Below are positions 5,216 through 5,658 of a stretch of DNA of 5,658 nt, in pieces. Made by a program: the position numbers and the translations under genes. Origin of the DNA: Bacteroidota bacterium (GTDB taxonomy: Bacteria; Bacteroidota; Bacteroidia; Chitinophagales; Saprospiraceae); contig QQUB01000871.1 of the NCBI GenBank assembly GCA_008501835.1, positions 1-5,658 on the forward strand, read 5' to 3'. The notes beneath the pieces are model-generated. The model did not search any database and was not told the origin of the DNA. It saw nothing but the letters and a program-made list of their open reading frames with translations. Every line of letters starts with the position of its first letter. Within the stretch, counting starts at the first letter, position 1.

Positions 5216-5658
5216 ATGCTATACGACAAAATACAGGAAGCCCTGTCTTTCATCAAAACGCAAACTTCTTTTCAACCCCAGTTTGGCATCATTCTGGGTA
5301 CAGGTCTGGGTGATCTGGCTGATGAAATCGAAGAGGTTATTTCCATTGATTATGCCGATATCCCTCACTTCCCCGTTTCGACAGTGGAAAGTCATGCCGG
5401 CAAGCTTGTTTTCGGACATCTGGACGGAATTCCTGTAGTGGCCATGGCTGGCCGGTTTCACTACTATGAAGGTTACAGTATGGAGGAGGTAACTTTTCCG
5501 GTAAGAGTACTTAAGTTTCTCGGCATTCAGCGTATTATCATTTCCAATGTTTCCGGCGGCACGAATCCTGAATTTCAGGCAGGTGATATAATTTTTGTGA
5601 GGGATCATATTTATTTTCAGCCGGATAATCCGTTACGTGGCCCCAACGACGACAGGCT
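5216..5658 (+). CDS. punA: Purine nucleoside phosphorylase, trimeric type (partial, N-terminal 147 residues)
   Basis: The enzyme splits purine nucleosides such as inosine and guanosine with phosphate into base and ribose 1-phosphate, in the cytoplasm. The frame is open to the right edge, so roughly the second half is missing. GIILGTGLG (24-32) is the first phosphate-binding loop, HFPVSTVESHAGKLVFG (51-67) carries the conserved His60, GRFHYYEGY (79-87) holds the Arg80, His82, Tyr84 and Glu85 set, SNVSGGTNPEF (110-120) matches the NAAGG phosphate loop, and NPLRGPND (138-145) is a family signature. The pattern belongs to the low-molecular-mass trimeric class, not the hexameric DeoD class. The phosphate loop reads Asn-Val-Ser-Gly-Gly in place of the classic Asn-Ala-Ala-Gly-Gly, and MAGR replaces the common MQGR. 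The start codon follows the AACCAGC repeat and has no Shine-Dalgarno. The position right after mqnC suggests co-transcription, with purine salvage the default role. The symbol follows common bacterial usage. Confidence 0.88.
   Translation, partial: MLYDKIQEALSFIKTQTSFQPQFGIILGTGLGDLADEIEEVISIDYADIPHFPVSTVESHAGKLVFGHLDGIPVVAMAGRFHYYEGYSMEEVTFPVRVLKFLGIQRIIISNVSGGTNPEFQAGDIIFVRDHIYFQPDNPLRGPNDDR

Noticed and set aside
5219..5608. Minus-strand open frame of 129 codons
   Set aside because: It lies wholly opposite the purine nucleoside phosphorylase gene, whose motifs are clear; the antisense translation looks like nothing known to me.

Overview
The window looks like chromosomal DNA from a member of the Bacteroidota. 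The evidence is an Omp28-like secreted protein, a good TTG-N22-TAnnTTTG promoter in the Bacteroidota style, start codons without clear Shine-Dalgarno sequences, and intergenic repeats (GCAAAG-rich and AACCAGC units). The genus cannot be read from the sequence. No tRNA, rRNA, CRISPR array, transposase or phage gene is visible.

Layout: (1) 1-421, minus strand: the N-terminal part of an Omp28-like exported protein with a thioredoxin-like CxxC, running off the left edge. (2) 422-736: a divergent intergenic region with a 33-bp near-perfect palindrome and smaller repeats. (3) 737-3741, plus strand: a two-gene redox unit. It encodes a soluble two-dinucleotide-fold FAD/NAD(P)H oxidoreductase and a polytopic membrane ferredoxin of the NosR/NapH/CcoG kind, separated by 80 bp that carry twin CCGAAT/ATTCGG hairpins. 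(4) 3742-4023: an intergenic stretch with a compound, partly self-complementary repeat, a second inverted repeat, and a promoter that nearly touches the next start codon. (5) 4024-5166: mqnC, a radical SAM enzyme of the futalosine menaquinone pathway. (6) 5216 to the right edge: the N-terminal 147 residues of a trimeric-type purine nucleoside phosphorylase.

How the genes may work together: the FAD enzyme plus membrane Fe-S protein pair suggests electron flow from NAD(P)H through flavin and 4Fe-4S clusters at the cytoplasmic membrane, possibly to or from the quinone pool. MqnC makes a menaquinone precursor, so the two units share a respiratory theme, although a separate promoter precedes mqnC. 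The purine nucleoside phosphorylase may simply do purine salvage. Its position directly after mqnC also allows a role in handling the nucleoside or base by-products of the futalosine route. Neither link is proven by the sequence.

No clearly new multi-gene system is evident. The best candidates for follow-up are the FAD/Fe-S module with its unusual first cysteine motif, the repeat elements, and the apparently leaderless mqnC transcript.
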